From positions 1 through 14,952 of the forward strand of contig JBHHYU010000080.1 in NCBI GenBank assembly GCA_046757725.1: a stretch of 14,952 bases of DNA, written 5' to 3'. The notes beneath the pieces were generated by a model, which had not been told where the DNA came from, made no database searches, and saw only the letters and a list, made by a program, of their open reading frames with translations. Positions 1 through 8,181 of this stretch are shown piece after piece; within the stretch, counting starts at the first letter, position 1; the number at the start of each line of letters is the position of its first letter. The translations under genes were made by a program, and so were the position numbers. The DNA comes from JBHHYU01 sp046757725 (GTDB lineage Bacteria; Desulfobacterota; Binatia; UBA9968).

Positions 1-1
1 T

Positions 2-55
2 GCCCTTAGACTCAGACCTCACCCCTATGAGTTCGCCCTCTATTACGATATCTAG
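2..55 (+). CDS. glnA: Glutamine synthetase type I, C-terminal end only (partial)
   Basis: Frame 2 is open from the window edge to a TAG at 53-55 and encodes 17 residues ending LRPHPYEFALYYDI. This matches the C-terminal signature of bacterial type I glutamine synthetase (E. coli GlnA ends with a similar MTPHPVEFELYYSV). The enzyme makes glutamine from glutamate, ammonia and ATP. The rest of the gene lies left of the window. The PII gene follows 50 bases downstream on the same strand, the common glnA-glnB arrangement, which supports the call. The identification rests on a short tail plus context; the alternative is a chance ORF end. Confidence 0.8.
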   Translation, partial: ALRLRPHPYEFALYYDI

Positions 56-105
56 AAAGGAAACGGTATCAGCTGCCCATAAGGATATTTCTAAGGGAGG
101 GTACG

Positions 106-447
106 ATGAAGAAGATCGAGGCCATCGTCAAACCTTTTAAACTAGACGAAGTCAAACAGAAGCTAACCTCGGTCGGTATTACCGGGATGACCATCAGTGA
201 GGTCAAGGGCTTTGGCAGACAAAAAGGGCACACGGAGCTCTACCGGGGTGCCGAGTACACCGTCGATTTCCTCCCTAAGGTAAAGTTAGAGATATTGGCC
301 ACCGATGAGATGACACCTAAGATTGTTGAGACTATAACCGAGTCCGCTCAGACAGGAAAGATCGGTGATGGAAAGATTTTCGTCTCACCGGTGGAAGAGG
401 TGATCCGGATTCGGACCAAAGAGAGGGGAGAAGAGGCAATCAGTTAG
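106..447 (+). CDS. glnB: Nitrogen regulatory protein PII
   Basis: A 113-residue protein, the normal PII length. PII is a trimeric cytoplasmic sensor of 2-oxoglutarate, ATP/ADP and, through uridylylation, glutamine; it controls glutamine synthetase adenylylation, NtrB or ammonium channels. It begins MKKIEAIVKPFKLDEVK, the classic PII N-terminus. The T-loop carries the RGAEYTVDFLPKVK segment with Tyr51, the usual uridylylation site. The B-loop TGKIGDGKIFV and the C-terminal RIRTKERGEEAI are also present. The ATG is preceded by a strong ribosome binding site (AAGGGAGGG, 7 bases away or less). It lies just after the glnA end, so the pair is probably one transcript. GlnB rather than GlnK is inferred from the glnA neighbour and the absence of amtB. 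Its TAG overlaps the stop codon of the convergent UbiD gene. Confidence 0.97.
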   Translation: MKKIEAIVKPFKLDEVKQKLTSVGITGMTISEVKGFGRQKGHTELYRGAEYTVDFLPKVKLEILATDEMTPKIVETITESAQTGKIGDGKIFVSPVEEVIRIRTKERGEEAIS

Positions 448-2096
448 CTTCGTTTCCCCTTAACCCTATCTCTCCTTTTTTTCGCGTTTGCCGTTTTTCG
501 CCCCTTTTCTTCATGGCCCGGTTCGAATCCACCCGCTTCATGGTAGACGACCTTGGTCTTCTGTTCGAAGGCTCGTACTGCGGGGATCTGGCCAGGTAGA
601 CCGAGCTTTTGCCAGCGTGCTGTAACCCGGTCGTAAATCTCCTTGCGAAGCGTCGTACGTGTGGAAAAAACGGGAAGATAGCGATGTTCTTTGCAGGCAT
701 TAATGAGCGCTTTTGAACCGTAGGGTCTCTTCTCCGGAGGATTTTGCGTTGGATCGAGCCAAGTACTCCAGGTATTCCGCAAGATGTCGATGTTCTCTAT
801 GGGATTACACCGGCTACTCATTGCCCAAATCACTTGGTCCATATCTGTCGGATCGACATCCTCGTCGACGGCAATAATCCATTTGGTATAATAGGCGCCA
901 CCGGGAACCTGAGCTGCCAGGGCCAGGCTCTGGGCTGCATGGCCGGCATAGCGCTGTTCGAGGCTGAGAACCGTCATCCCAAATCCACCGGCTCCGGCTG
1001 GGTGAGCGTAAACGCCCTGGATGCCTGGAATGCCCAACTTCTCGAGATCATCCCAGATACGCGCCGAGCGGATGATTGAGAAAAATCCGCTTTGCTCATT
1101 GGACGGATAGTCTGCCATCAGGGCATTTGTCAGTATGGGATGCGAGCGGTAGTGAATCGCCTTGACATCGACCAGTGGACAACCGGCCTCCGGTCTCCCG
1201 TAATAACCGGGAAACTCGCCGAAAGGTCCTTCCATCTTTATGGATTGCGGGCGGATAATTCCCTCGACCACCAGTTCCGCGTTAGCCGGCAACAAGAGAT
1301 CAGTGACTTTTCCTCGCACGACAGGAATGGCTTCCCCCTTCACTCCACCGGCAAACTCGTATTCGGACACGTTCTTGGGAAAAGTCTGGGAACCGATCAC
1401 CATGAATAAAGGATCAATACCCCAGGCTGCAGCTACAGGGATTGCCTGATCCCTTTGCCAGGCACGTGTAATATGCAAACGTGCGTCCTTGCCGGGTGAG
1501 AGATAAAGGCCGACTTGATTCTTGCCCTGCAGCATCATCCGGTAGGTGCCGACATTATAGTAGCCGCTGTCTGGGTCGCGTGTGATTACCGCATCCGCTG
1601 TGCCTGCGTAACGGCCGCCGTCCAGCGGCCAGTGCCTGGGAATCGGTAACTGACTCAGATCCACTTCGGCACCGGCTTTCGTATTCTCGTAGATCGGGGC
1701 CTGACTCGGTTCCACTTCACGGGGAGGAATACGCTGCTTCTGCTTATCCTTCACGCGGCGAATCAGGTCGAGAGTTGAGATATCTGTAGGCTCCTCAAGG
1801 GTCAGTGCGATCCGCTTGAGACTGGGACCGAGGATATTCCATAACAGCTTTGCATTCATGGGGCTATTCTCGTACCCACTTGCAGTTTCAAAGAGTATGG
1901 CGGGTGAGGGGTCCTTTTTGGCGACCAGGTAACCGATGGCGCTCATCTCTTCGTTCCAATCCACCGGTTCCTTTACGCGAACCAGTTCACCGATACCCTC
2001 CACGCGAGCGAGCCAATCCCGCAGATCGTTAATAGGCTTTGTTCTTGTGTTGGTGAAGACTGGAGCCTCGTTCGCGTGTTTGTTTACTTTCGCCAT
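444..2096 (-). CDS. UbiD-family prenylated-FMN-dependent (de)carboxylase
   Basis: A 550-residue UbiD-family protein. These enzymes reversibly decarboxylate aromatic or alpha,beta-unsaturated acids using prenylated FMN made by UbiX; no ubiX is in the window. Visible motifs: YNVGTYRMM with N181 (metal) and R186 (catalytic Arg); H208 in LHITRAW; ELVVEG (E274/E278, metal-side Glu); and EGPFGEFPGYYG with E289 and E294, matching the catalytic E-R-E triad of Fdc1/UbiD. The triad is intact, so the enzyme should be active. The C-terminus is a basic Lys/Arg-rich tail. The ATG at 2096 follows a good GGAGG site 7 bases upstream. A class II aldolase gene lies 88 bases upstream on the same strand, suggesting a catabolic unit rather than ubiquinone synthesis. 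The substrate cannot be read from sequence; hydroxybenzoate-type or phthalate-type acids are guesses. Confidence 0.93.
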   Translation of the reverse strand: MAKVNKHANEAPVFTNTRTKPINDLRDWLARVEGIGELVRVKEPVDWNEEMSAIGYLVAKKDPSPAILFETASGYENSPMNAKLLWNILGPSLKRIALTLEEPTDISTLDLIRRVKDKQKQRIPPREVEPSQAPIYENTKAGAEVDLSQLPIPRHWPLDGGRYAGTADAVITRDPDSGYYNVGTYRMMLQGKNQVGLYLSPGKDARLHITRAWQRDQAIPVAAAWGIDPLFMVIGSQTFPKNVSEYEFAGGVKGEAIPVVRGKVTDLLLPANAELVVEGIIRPQSIKMEGPFGEFPGYYGRPEAGCPLVDVKAIHYRSHPILTNALMADYPSNEQSGFFSIIRSARIWDDLEKLGIPGIQGVYAHPAGAGGFGMTVLSLEQRYAGHAAQSLALAAQVPGGAYYTKWIIAVDEDVDPTDMDQVIWAMSSRCNPIENIDILRNTWSTWLDPTQNPPEKRPYGSKALINACKEHRYLPVFSTRTTLRKEIYDRVTARWQKLGLPGQIPAVRAFEQKTKVVYHEAGGFEPGHEEKGRKTANAKKRRDRVKGKRS

Positions 2097-2184
2097 GGGT
2101 AAACCTCCATCCCGATGTGTTTACGGATTACTTCATTGCGTCCTAATACCCCACCATGGCTGAACAGGGGTCGGTTCATTCTGG

Positions 2185-2931
2185 CTACTTCTTTTTATCT
2201 CTTTTTAAGAGAGAAGCAAAATAGGCAAAGGCATGGTAAGAGCGTGCCTTGTTCGTTTCCTTCATCACCTCGATGTCCTTTTGCGGCATCGATACTGGGG
2301 TACCCACGCAGCTGGCGACCCATTGCATCTGAGCTGTTCTTTCAAGATAGATAGCGTTGCTCGTGGCTTGTTCGACGCTTTCACCTACCACTACGATCCC
2401 GTGCCCCTTGAGCAAGAGTCCCATTCGGTCTTGGAGAGCTTGGCAGACTTCCACGCCGTCCTGTACCGTATAAATCAGCCGAGGACTTGGAAAGATAGGG
2501 GTCTGAGGGGCAAAGTTAGCGGCCTGATTGTAAATGGGCAAGAGAGGTGTACCTCCAATCGAGAAAGCAGTGGCCAACGGCTGGTGGGTATGAACAACCG
2601 AATTGACATCTGAACGCGCCTCGTATATCGACGCGTGGATCATGGTTTCGCGCGGCGGTATTTTCAACTTAATCTCTTTTTTTAGATTGCCCGCCTTGGC
2701 CCAGTTCTCTTCGCAGATCTCCTTATACTCGTCGATGTCCACGACGATGATATCCCTGCTGGTGATGAATCCGAGGGGTGCGAGAACCGGCTTGATCAGG
2801 AACTTTCGGGTGCCCGGGATACGGGCGCTCAGATGGCCGTGGTAATCGGCGAGCCCTTGGTGAAACAGAATTCGGTTTCCCAGGGCAACCTTCTTTTTTA
2901 GCTCTTCAGTTTGTTTCTTGTTGATTCTCAA
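2185..2931 (-). CDS. Class II aldolase/adducin-family protein
   Basis: A 248-residue protein of the class II aldolase/adducin fold (fuculose- or ribulose-phosphate aldolase/epimerase type). The metal site is complete: H114 and H116 in VVHTHQP, H177 in LLKGHGIVVVG, and E95 in PPRETMIHASIY as the acidic residue. N-terminal features such as the LADYHGHLSARIPG segment are typical. Family members act on sugar phosphates, but some are decarboxylases of aromatic diacids (3,4-dihydroxyphthalate decarboxylase). The UbiD neighbour just downstream makes an aromatic or organic-acid role plausible; this is inference. The chosen start is a TTG at 2931, preceded by AGAGGAGA at good spacing; no better in-frame ATG is seen. 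The 88-base gap to the UbiD gene is compatible with one transcript. Confidence 0.9.
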   Translation of the reverse strand: MRINKKQTEELKKKVALGNRILFHQGLADYHGHLSARIPGTRKFLIKPVLAPLGFITSRDIIVVDIDEYKEICEENWAKAGNLKKEIKLKIPPRETMIHASIYEARSDVNSVVHTHQPLATAFSIGGTPLLPIYNQAANFAPQTPIFPSPRLIYTVQDGVEVCQALQDRMGLLLKGHGIVVVGESVEQATSNAIYLERTAQMQWVASCVGTPVSMPQKDIEVMKETNKARSYHAFAYFASLLKRDKKK

Positions 2932-3102
2932 TGATGTCTCCTCTCTTTTCCAATTTATCAGGAAATGGCCTTGCTGGCTTAGTTTTTCTCAAATGACGAT
3001 AGCTTCCAGGAGAATAACCGCTATTTCCCTGAGGGGATCCGCTTTCTTTAGTGAACCTGGCGGGGCTGTCCAAAAACCACTTTTTAAACCGAAGAGGGGT
3101 CT

Positions 3103-4056
3103 CTATGCAAGTCTTTTGTAAGCATGATCCTTTTTTAATGACGTGCTGGGCGACGCTGGCTGCCAGTGGATATTCATCCAATTCCATTGGTCAGGATAAG
3201 ATCGTACAGTTCTCTCCAGCCACCGGGTGATGCGCAGGGTATTTTCCTCGACATCCTCCTGGATTCTGCCCGATCTTAGAATCTCAATTTCAGGCTCAAT
3301 GATTAACTTGAGCCTGCGGTTTTCCTGACGTATCAAATAAATAGGTAACACCGCAGCTCCTGTCCGTAGCGCCAGTGTAGCCGGGCCCCTGCGGGCTAAA
3401 ACCGTATGACCAAAGAATGGTACGCGGATTCCCTCACCGGACCTGTATTCATCAGCTATTACAACGGCCAACTCATTGCCTCTTAGAACCCGGACTAACT
3501 GACGCAATGCCTGGGGGCGGGGTTTTGCGTGGATCGCCTTTTGTCCGATCTTTCCAAGGTAGTCATCCATTAGGTGGAGCACATGCCCACCCTGGCGCAC
3601 ATTCAATAAAACAGAGGTGGGATAACCTTCAAAGGCAAGGCGTGTTCCGACCAAAAAAAAATTCCCTAAATGGGCACTCAGGACAATAACTCCCTTTCCC
3701 CTTGCCAGTGCCGCCGCGAGATGCTCCTGCCCCATAAGCGAAATCTCTGCGCAATTTTCTTCACGTGAGGCATTAAAGACAATGCCCATCTCTACAATGT
3801 CCCGGAAGAAGTTTTTTAAGGAGTTCTGGACGATTTCGTTTATTTCCAAGGGTTTTAGCTGTTCCCCTAACGCGAGGCGGAGATTCTTGCCAGAGCGTTT
3901 TCTGAAGCCGTGAAACAAGTAAAAACCAAGACCAGCGATAAAATCGAAAAAAAAGAAGGAAAATCGGCGTGGAGATATCTTAAGGACCAATGTCCCAGCC
4001 CTAAGGCTCAGCCAGAACCCCACATAAACGAGTTTCTTAAAAAGCGTAGAGATCAC
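3103..4056 (-). CDS. LpxL/HtrB-family lysophospholipid/lipid A acyltransferase, divergent active site
   Basis: A 317-residue protein with the layout of LpxL/LpxM-type acyltransferases: an N-terminal hydrophobic anchor (about 8-48, including FSFFFFDFIAGLGFYLF), then KNLRLALG, an LSAHLGNFF motif near 127-134 and the later VPFFGHTVLARRGPATLALRTGAAVLPIY block (213-240). The family adds secondary acyl chains to Kdo2-lipid A (or to lysophospholipids) at the inner membrane. Oddity: the catalytic HX4(D/E) motif reads H129-LGNF-F134, so the acidic residue is Phe. The DNA there is a run of nine T (coding strand) in an otherwise intact frame. It may be a divergent subfamily or an impaired enzyme. The start is a GTG at 4056 without a clear ribosome binding site, so the N-terminus is uncertain. 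It is transcribed away from the HELGH-protein gene. Confidence 0.85.
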   Translation of the reverse strand: MISTLFKKLVYVGFWLSLRAGTLVLKISPRRFSFFFFDFIAGLGFYLFHGFRKRSGKNLRLALGEQLKPLEINEIVQNSLKNFFRDIVEMGIVFNASREENCAEISLMGQEHLAAALARGKGVIVLSAHLGNFFLVGTRLAFEGYPTSVLLNVRQGGHVLHLMDDYLGKIGQKAIHAKPRPQALRQLVRVLRGNELAVVIADEYRSGEGIRVPFFGHTVLARRGPATLALRTGAAVLPIYLIRQENRRLKLIIEPEIEILRSGRIQEDVEENTLRITRWLERTVRSYPDQWNWMNIHWQPASPSTSLKKDHAYKRLA

Positions 4057-4086
4057 GATAGCTTGGCCATACCACAGGATCGGCTA

Positions 4087-4092
4087 TTTATA
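4087..4092 (-). promoter_or_regulatory. Possible -10 element for the acyltransferase gene
   Basis: On the minus strand this reads TATAAA, about 30 bases before the GTG start at 4056, in the divergent intergenic region 4057-4248. No convincing -35 hexamer lies 16-18 bases upstream. The region must hold promoters for both flanking genes, but only this weak match was found for the leftward one. Confidence 0.2.
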
Positions 4093-4248
4093 CAAATTCC
4101 CAGGTCCACATCAGGATCGGGATGCTAGGAAAAGACCTTTAAAAACTGCAGGTTACGTGTTTATTGGAAATTTGCCCCAGGGCCAGGGCTGTTTGTATTT
4201 TGCTCTTTTTATGCTAGAAACATAGCGTTTTGCGAAAGGATTAACACT

Positions 4249-4626
4249 ATGCGGATGATCTTACCCCCTCTGAAAGAGCGTCGGCTACTGGACCAGAATC
4301 TCTCCCGTTTTTTTCGTAACTACAAACCTGCGGCATTCAATAAGGCGATTTCTAGCCTCTGCAGGTTTTATAACTTGCGGAGGCCGACCGTAGAGTGGTT
4401 TGAGTATCTGGACTGGGGGAAGACCGCCGGCAAGACCTATGAGAATGGTCGGATCCATTTGGTCCATCCGGAAAATTGGAAACGCGGTAGAAAATACAAT
4501 TCAGAGAGAAGGTGGGTTAATACCGTGTACCACGAGCTGGGCCATTACATCTTTTGGGTGGATGCCGAAACCAAGGCGAACAAATTTGCCTTCCGAATTG
4601 TGAGGGGAATAAACAACCACAGATAG
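4249..4626 (+). CDS. Small HELGH-motif putative zinc metallopeptidase (hypothetical)
   Basis: A 125-residue cytoplasmic-looking protein with no signal peptide or membrane segment. Its C-terminal third has a zincin motif, VYHELGHYIFW (H95-E96-x-x-H99), followed by E107-TKANKFAFRIVRG. The spacing of a second Glu followed by A-N-x-F-A recalls the ImmA/IrrE-type metallopeptidase core, where that Glu helps bind zinc. The N-terminal two thirds (basic, with WFEYLDWGKTAGKTYENGRIHL) is not recognised. The ATG at 4249 has a reasonable GAAAGGA site 8 bases upstream. It precedes ileS by 42 bases on the same strand, so the two may be co-transcribed, but no functional link is evident. Protease activity is inferred from the motif only; the substrate is unknown. 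Confidence 0.75.
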   Translation: MRMILPPLKERRLLDQNLSRFFRNYKPAAFNKAISSLCRFYNLRRPTVEWFEYLDWGKTAGKTYENGRIHLVHPENWKRGRKYNSERRWVNTVYHELGHYIFWVDAETKANKFAFRIVRGINNHR

Positions 4627-4668
4627 ATCTCTCTTTCTAAAGGATTCGTTTCGCATCTGTTAGATTCC

Positions 4669-7539
4669 ATGGATTACAAAGAAACGCTGAACCTGCCCAA
4701 GACAAGCTTTCCTATGCGGGGCCATCTCCCCCGCAATGAGCCTCGTCAAGTGGAAAAGTGGAAGCACGAGAATACTTATTTCAAGATCCTCGAGGCTAAC
4801 AAGGGAAAAGAAAAATATATCCTTCACGATGGTCCCCCTTACGCCAACGGTCACGTACACTTAGGCACCGCCCTCAACAAGATCATCAAGGATATCGTTG
4901 TAAAGTCGCATTTGATGCAGGGCTACGATTCCCCATACGTGCCGGGCTGGGATTGTCACGGGATGCCCATTGAACACCAAGTGCTACAGGAACTGGGTGG
5001 CCGAGCGCGTAACATGAAGCAGATCGATATCCGTCGTCGCTGCCGTGATTACGCGGATAAGTTCTTTCGGGTACAGCGTGAGGAATTTCAGCGGCTTGGT
5101 GTACTTGCGGATTGGGATCGGCCCTATCTCACGATGACGCCGGAATATGAAGCTGCCATCATACGGGTCTTTGGGCAATTGGTGGCTGGAGGATTCGTCT
5201 ATCGCGGTTTGCGGCCTGTGCACTGGTGTCCTGTTTGTGCCACGGCACTTGCCGAGGCGGAGGTTGAGTACGCCTCCCACACATCGCCGGCAATATTCGT
5301 TAAGTTTCCGTTTAATGGTTCAGCCGACGATGCCGCCCGGATCGCCGTTAATCCTTCTGACAGGGCGGAGCTAGCTGCAAATCGCACAAGGCTCTATGGC
5401 GTCATCTGGACCACCACTCCCTGGACGCTTCCCGCCAACCTCGCTGTTTGTCTCAACCCTCACTTGGACTACGTGGCAGTCGAGGACGGCGGCGAGTATT
5501 ACATTGTCGCCAGTCGCTTAGCCGAGACCTTTCTCAACGCGGTCGGCAAAAAGGCGGGCAAACGTATCGCGGTCAACCTCATCCCACTGGATGGCGGCGA
5601 CGTGTTCCGGCATCCTTTTCTCAAGCGTACATCACAGTTGCTCTTCGGATCCCATGTGACTGCCGACGTAGGCACCGGGTGCGTCCATACCGCGCCTGGG
5701 CATGGCTATGAGGACTTTTCAATCGGCCAAAGATATGGGCTGCCCGTGCTCACGCCGGTGGATGCCAGCGGACACTTTACAACCGAGGCAGGCAATTATG
5801 CCCGGCGCGGGGTCTTCGAGAGTAATGACGCGATCGTCAAGGCAATGCAAACGAACGGCACGCTGATACATGCTGAGCGACTGAAGCACCAGTACCCGCA
5901 TTGCTGGCGCTGCAAGAATCCACTGATATTCCGCGCGACGGAGCAGTGGTTCTTGCGCATTGATCATGCCGACCTGCGCAACAAGTCACTGCGCGAGATC
6001 GAAAAGGTCCAATGGGTGCCTAGTTGGGGCCGGGAGCGAATTTTCCATATGATGGAGTCCCGACCAGATTGGTGCCTGTCCCGCCAACGTGCTTGGGGTG
6101 TGCCGATTCCAGCGGTGCGTTGCCGCCTCTGCGGGCGTCACAGTACAACCCCCAGCCTAATTGCACGTGTCGAATCGCTCTTTCGAAAGCGTGGTTCGGA
6201 CGCTTGGTACGAGGTGCCGAGTAACGAGATACTTCCGCCCGGTTACCGCTGTGAATGTGGTGGCACGGAGTTTGACAATGACGAGAATATTCTTGACGTC
6301 TGGTTTGATGCGGGCTCCTCACAGGAAGCCGTGTTACGTAGTCGGGACGATCTCGCTTGGCCTGCAGATCTCTATGTCGAGGCAGTGGACCAACATCGTG
6401 GCTGGTTCCAGGTTTCACTTATAGCCGCCGTAGCGGCTCACCAGCAGGCCCCCTACAAAACGGTGCTTACACATGGGCTCATTTTGGACGAGAACGCGAG
6501 GAAAATGTCGAAGTCCTTGGGTAACACCATAGCACCGGAAAAAATCATTACGACTTATGGGGCAGATATCCTCCGGCTGCTGTTCGCTTCGGTTGACTAC
6601 ACGGCTGACACCTGTTTCTCCCAGAACTTGATTCCGCCGCTGTTGGAGGCGTATCGTAAAATTCGCAACTCCTGCCGCTTCATGCTTGGTAACCTGGCTG
6701 ATTTTGATCCGGCTCGTGACACCATACCGTACTCGCAGCTGCCCGAGTTGGACCGGTGGATTCTCCATCGCTCCCAAGAATTCCTGGCTCGAGCAACCGA
6801 TGCCTACCTCCGATTCAATTTTCACCACGTGGTGCAAGGTATCATTAACTTCTGTGCGGTGGAGCTTAGTGCTCTCTACCTGGACATCGTTAAGGATCGC
6901 CTGTACTGCTCCGGCACAAAAAGCGCTGAGCGGCGTGCGGCACAAACCACGGTTTACCAACTTATAGGTACGTTGGTCCGCCTGATGGCACCCATCCTTT
7001 CCTTTACCGCAGAAGAGATCTGGGATTACGTGCCGAATAACGGTCATCAACCGATGAGCGTTTTTCTGTCGAAGATTCCCTCCCCGGATGAGGGCCTCCT
7101 CAACGAAGAACTCGGTAGCCATTGGGAACAGCTATTCAAGGTGCGTAGTGAGATTTTAAAAGGCCTGGAGGCCGCTAGGAATGAGGGCCTGATTGGGCAT
7201 TCGCTGGATGCCAAGGTTGTACTTTACCCAAACACCTACAACCAGGATGCCTTACCACCCTCCCTTCTTAAGACGTATGAGACGAGTTGGGAGGAACTTC
7301 TTATTGTTTCCCAGGTGGAACTTAAGGACGGGAAATCGGACGACGAAACTAGGGAAACTCGGGACGGCGAAGTGAGGTATCGTAGCGTGCTACTAGGTGG
7401 TCCGATCATGGTGTATAAGGCAGGCGGCCGGAAATGTCAGCGGTGCTGGATCTACCGGGTGAGCGTGGGTGATGATCAGTTGCACCCTACGGTCTGCGCC
7501 CGCTGTTCCGAAGTCTTAAGGTCCACGGTGCCCTCTTGA
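4669..7539 (+). CDS. ileS: Isoleucyl-tRNA synthetase
   Basis: A 956-residue class Ia aminoacyl-tRNA synthetase, full length for bacterial IleS. It charges tRNA-Ile with isoleucine in the cytoplasm. The HIGH signature appears as PPYANGHVHLGTALNK (HLGT at 64-67). The CP1 editing domain has WTTTPWTLPAN (247-257) and GTGCVHTAPGHGYEDF. DWCLSRQRAWGVPIP precedes the KMSKS loop, exact at 612-616 (KMSKSLGN). The C-terminus carries the zinc knuckle CQRCW/CARC (C923, C926, C943, C946), typical of bacterial-type IleS and associated with mupirocin-sensitive enzymes. The ATG at 4669 lacks a close ribosome binding site (AAAGGA is about 25 bases upstream); a CTG at 4657 is an in-frame alternative. No T-box leader is seen. 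Its TGA stop overlaps the lspA start. Confidence 0.98.
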   Translation: MDYKETLNLPKTSFPMRGHLPRNEPRQVEKWKHENTYFKILEANKGKEKYILHDGPPYANGHVHLGTALNKIIKDIVVKSHLMQGYDSPYVPGWDCHGMPIEHQVLQELGGRARNMKQIDIRRRCRDYADKFFRVQREEFQRLGVLADWDRPYLTMTPEYEAAIIRVFGQLVAGGFVYRGLRPVHWCPVCATALAEAEVEYASHTSPAIFVKFPFNGSADDAARIAVNPSDRAELAANRTRLYGVIWTTTPWTLPANLAVCLNPHLDYVAVEDGGEYYIVASRLAETFLNAVGKKAGKRIAVNLIPLDGGDVFRHPFLKRTSQLLFGSHVTADVGTGCVHTAPGHGYEDFSIGQRYGLPVLTPVDASGHFTTEAGNYARRGVFESNDAIVKAMQTNGTLIHAERLKHQYPHCWRCKNPLIFRATEQWFLRIDHADLRNKSLREIEKVQWVPSWGRERIFHMMESRPDWCLSRQRAWGVPIPAVRCRLCGRHSTTPSLIARVESLFRKRGSDAWYEVPSNEILPPGYRCECGGTEFDNDENILDVWFDAGSSQEAVLRSRDDLAWPADLYVEAVDQHRGWFQVSLIAAVAAHQQAPYKTVLTHGLILDENARKMSKSLGNTIAPEKIITTYGADILRLLFASVDYTADTCFSQNLIPPLLEAYRKIRNSCRFMLGNLADFDPARDTIPYSQLPELDRWILHRSQEFLARATDAYLRFNFHHVVQGIINFCAVELSALYLDIVKDRLYCSGTKSAERRAAQTTVYQLIGTLVRLMAPILSFTAEEIWDYVPNNGHQPMSVFLSKIPSPDEGLLNEELGSHWEQLFKVRSEILKGLEAARNEGLIGHSLDAKVVLYPNTYNQDALPPSLLKTYETSWEELLIVSQVELKDGKSDDETRETRDGEVRYRSVLLGGPIMVYKAGGRKCQRCWIYRVSVGDDQLHPTVCARCSEVLRSTVPS

Positions 7540-8039
7540 CCTCGAAAGGCAAGGTCGTTTTCACTCTGCTGGTGTTTATCGTGCTCCTGGATCAGGCGAC
7601 CAAGATCATGGTTGATCGTATGATGCGCCTGAATCACTCCGTAACCGTTATCGGAAACTTCTTCAATTTGACGTATATCCGCAATAAAGGGGCCGTCTTC
7701 GGCCTCTTCGCCGAAAGCCACGCGACCTTCCGTTTATTCTTTTTCATTATCTTCTCCGTGTTGGCTATCGGCTTCATCCTGATGATGCTTAGGCGGCTTC
7801 CCGAGAAAGAAACGGGCCTGGTCATTGCCCTTACATTTATCTTGAGCGGGGCCATAGGGAATCTCATCGACCGGCTTGCTTACGGAGAGGTGATCGACTT
7901 TCTGGATTTCTATTGGTCGACCTTCCATTGGCCAGCGTTTAACTTTGCGGATAGTTTCATCACTTTGGGGGTGCTGTTGACTCTTTACCGCCTTGTCATA
8001 ACTAAGGGAGAGGATCCGTTTGCCTCTGCGCCAGATTAG
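7536..8039 (+). CDS. lspA: Lipoprotein signal peptidase II
   Basis: A 167-residue inner-membrane aspartyl protease that removes signal peptides from diacylglyceryl-modified prolipoproteins. Four hydrophobic helices are visible (about 7-25, 64-86, 95-110 and 136-155). Conserved blocks are present: LDQATK near the N-terminus, NLTYIRNKGAVFG, GAIGNLIDRL, VIDFLDFYW and PAFNFADSFI, which place the catalytic pair at D121 and D139. The start is a TTG at 7536 overlapping the ileS stop (TTGA), so translation is probably coupled to ileS; no independent strong ribosome binding site is seen. The ileS-lspA order is widely conserved in bacteria. The C-terminus has a short hydrophilic tail (GEDPFASAPD). Confidence 0.97.
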   Translation: MTSKGKVVFTLLVFIVLLDQATKIMVDRMMRLNHSVTVIGNFFNLTYIRNKGAVFGLFAESHATFRLFFFIIFSVLAIGFILMMLRRLPEKETGLVIALTFILSGAIGNLIDRLAYGEVIDFLDFYWSTFHWPAFNFADSFITLGVLLTLYRLVITKGEDPFASAPD

Positions 8040-8181
8040 GTTTTTGACAAACAGTCTAAGGGCCCATGGGCTATTGGTGAGAGGCAAGCTTCACAGCTAA
8101 TGGTTTCTAGCACGAATGACGACGGTAAAGCTGGCCGACGCTACCCTTGTTCCTTTGTGTGCAATTTGCAAAAATGAACCC

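Noticed and set aside
421..479. Intrinsic terminator after glnB
   Set aside because: GGAGA and TCTCC followed by seven T could pair, but the loop would be nearly 40 bases and the sequence is UbiD coding on the other strand.
520..530. GGTTCGAATCC resembling a tRNA T-arm
   Set aside because: Beyond two pairs the flanking bases do not form a T stem, no acceptor or anticodon arm is found, and it lies inside the UbiD coding sequence.
4627..4668. T-box leader before ileS
   Set aside because: The gap is only 42 bases, with no T-box sequence or specifier structure.
8116..8181. N-terminal extension of SurE from the ATG at 8116
   Set aside because: The family starts at the KILVSNDDG strand, the extra 22 residues have no known counterpart, and the ATG has no ribosome binding site; kept only as an alternative start.
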